Shown here: positions 5,511 to 6,055 of the stretch, one piece after another | Numbering within the stretch: position 1 is the first letter of the stretch | Layout: the number at the start of each line of letters is the position of its first letter | Assembly: GCA_026389975.1 (NCBI GenBank) | Contig: JAPLGV010000025.1 | Location: 1-6,055 of the forward strand | Reading direction: 5' to 3' | DNA length: 6,055 nucleotides | DNA from: Chloroflexota bacterium | GTDB lineage: Bacteria; Chloroflexota; Anaerolineae; Anaerolineales; Villigracilaceae | Position numbers and translations under genes: made by a program | Notes under the pieces: model-generated | Database searches by the model: none | Seen by the model: only the letters and a program-made list of their open reading frames with translations | Told to the model about the DNA's origin: nothing

Positions 5511-6055
5511 AGCGATTTACCTTTGCACTGACATTGTTTTTCTTTGTGACGGGCTGCGCGGCCTCTTTCGGGAATACGTATGCCACCCCTCCCGCTACCA
5601 CGCCTCCCGCCTCCACGCCCACGACCCTGTACCTGGTCACCGTGCCAGCGGATGCGACGCCCACCGCAACCCCCTTCCAACCCCTTCCCCCCACCGAGAC
5701 TCCCACTCCTCTGATCACCGATACACCTCTGCCTAGTACTCCCACTCCTACTTTCGACCCGAACGCCGTTCTCCCCCCAGAATCAACACCACAGTCGTTC
5801 TACAATCCGCCTTACGCCCCGCCACCCGCCTCCGTCCTGACCGATAACCAGACCGTGACTTTCCTCCTGCTCGGCTCCGACAAGCGCCCCGGTCAGACCT
5901 ACTTCCGAACCGATACCATCATCATTGCCGTAATCCGCCCCGGGTCCGGGCAGATGGCGCTCATCTCCATCCCGCGCGACCTGTATGTCTACATTCCCAC
6001 CGTCGGCATGGACCGCGTCAACACGGCCTACGAGTATGGCGAAATGCCCCAATAC
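5507..6055 (+). CDS. LCP family lipoprotein, copy 3 (5' part, cut by window end)
   Basis: The first 183 residues of a third LCP paralogue; the frame is still open at the last base. The start overlaps the copy 2 stop (ATGA) and has AGGGA four bases upstream. The signal peptide MKRFTFALTLFFFVTGC with lipobox VTGC (Cys17) is nearly the same as in copy 2. The Thr/Pro stalk is longer (about 24-108, including TPFQPLPPTETPTP). From PTFDPNAVLP (residue 81) on, the protein matches copy 1: GSDKRP (Asp125), RTDT (Arg134, Asp136), SIPRD (Arg158, Asp159) and RVNTAYEYG. It therefore looks like an active-type LCP fused to a copy 2-type start. Beyond 6040 it begins to differ from copy 1 (EMPQY for EMYDY). 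The catalytic Arg pair of the second half lies outside the window. Confidence 0.93.
   Translation, partial: MKRFTFALTLFFFVTGCAASFGNTYATPPATTPPASTPTTLYLVTVPADATPTATPFQPLPPTETPTPLITDTPLPSTPTPTFDPNAVLPPESTPQSFYNPPYAPPPASVLTDNQTVTFLLLGSDKRPGQTYFRTDTIIIAVIRPGSGQMALISIPRDLYVYIPTVGMDRVNTAYEYGEMPQY

Overview
The window looks like a piece of a chromosome from a Chloroflexota bacterium, most likely of the Anaerolineae. This is inferred from style rather than from a marker gene. The surface proteins carry long Thr/Pro stalks (TPTP, PTDTPVP), the LysM modules have the Chloroflexota-like pattern YIVQxGDTL...ANCL, and the coding is GC-rich. All convincing genes lie on the + strand, packed as one apparent operon: TAA-a-ATG between genes 1 and 2, and ATGA overlaps between genes 3/4 and 4/5.

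Layout. Positions 1-201 are non-coding: a 14-bp direct repeat, a G-rich stretch, three iteron-like AT-rich 11-mers and a perfect TATAAT placed 17 bases before the first ATG. 202-2544 encodes a 780-residue membrane protein (about seven N-terminal helices, GAF-like domain, long coiled coil, histidine-kinase DHp and HATPase domains) in which the phospho-accepting histidine of the H-box is a glutamine. 2546-3428 is a membrane-anchored or secreted protein with two LysM domains. Its reading frame is broken twice as written: at a 78-base, almost pure C tract, and again at a TAG near 3334. One added C at each point would restore a continuous protein. 3466-4530, 4527-5510 and 5507-6055 (cut by the window end) are three tandem LytR-CpsA-Psr (LCP) proteins, each with a lipoprotein signal peptide and a Pro/Thr stalk.

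How the genes may work together (inference). LCP enzymes attach polyprenyl-pyrophosphate-linked glycopolymers to the cell wall or to proteins, and LysM domains bind N-acetylglucosamine-containing glycans such as peptidoglycan. A membrane kinase-like sensor, a wall-binding protein and lipid-anchored LCP paralogues in one transcript suggest a surface-glycopolymer or envelope-maintenance module. The sensor appears unable to autophosphorylate in the usual way, and no response regulator is visible here.

Most notable signals: the Gln-for-His kinase; the lipoprotein form of all three LCPs; the mosaic relationship of the LCP copies (the third has the start of the second and the body of the first, while the first and second share a separate near-identical 129-bp block); the loss of conserved LCP residues in the middle copy; and the poly-C tract, which is either an assembly fault or a slippage switch.
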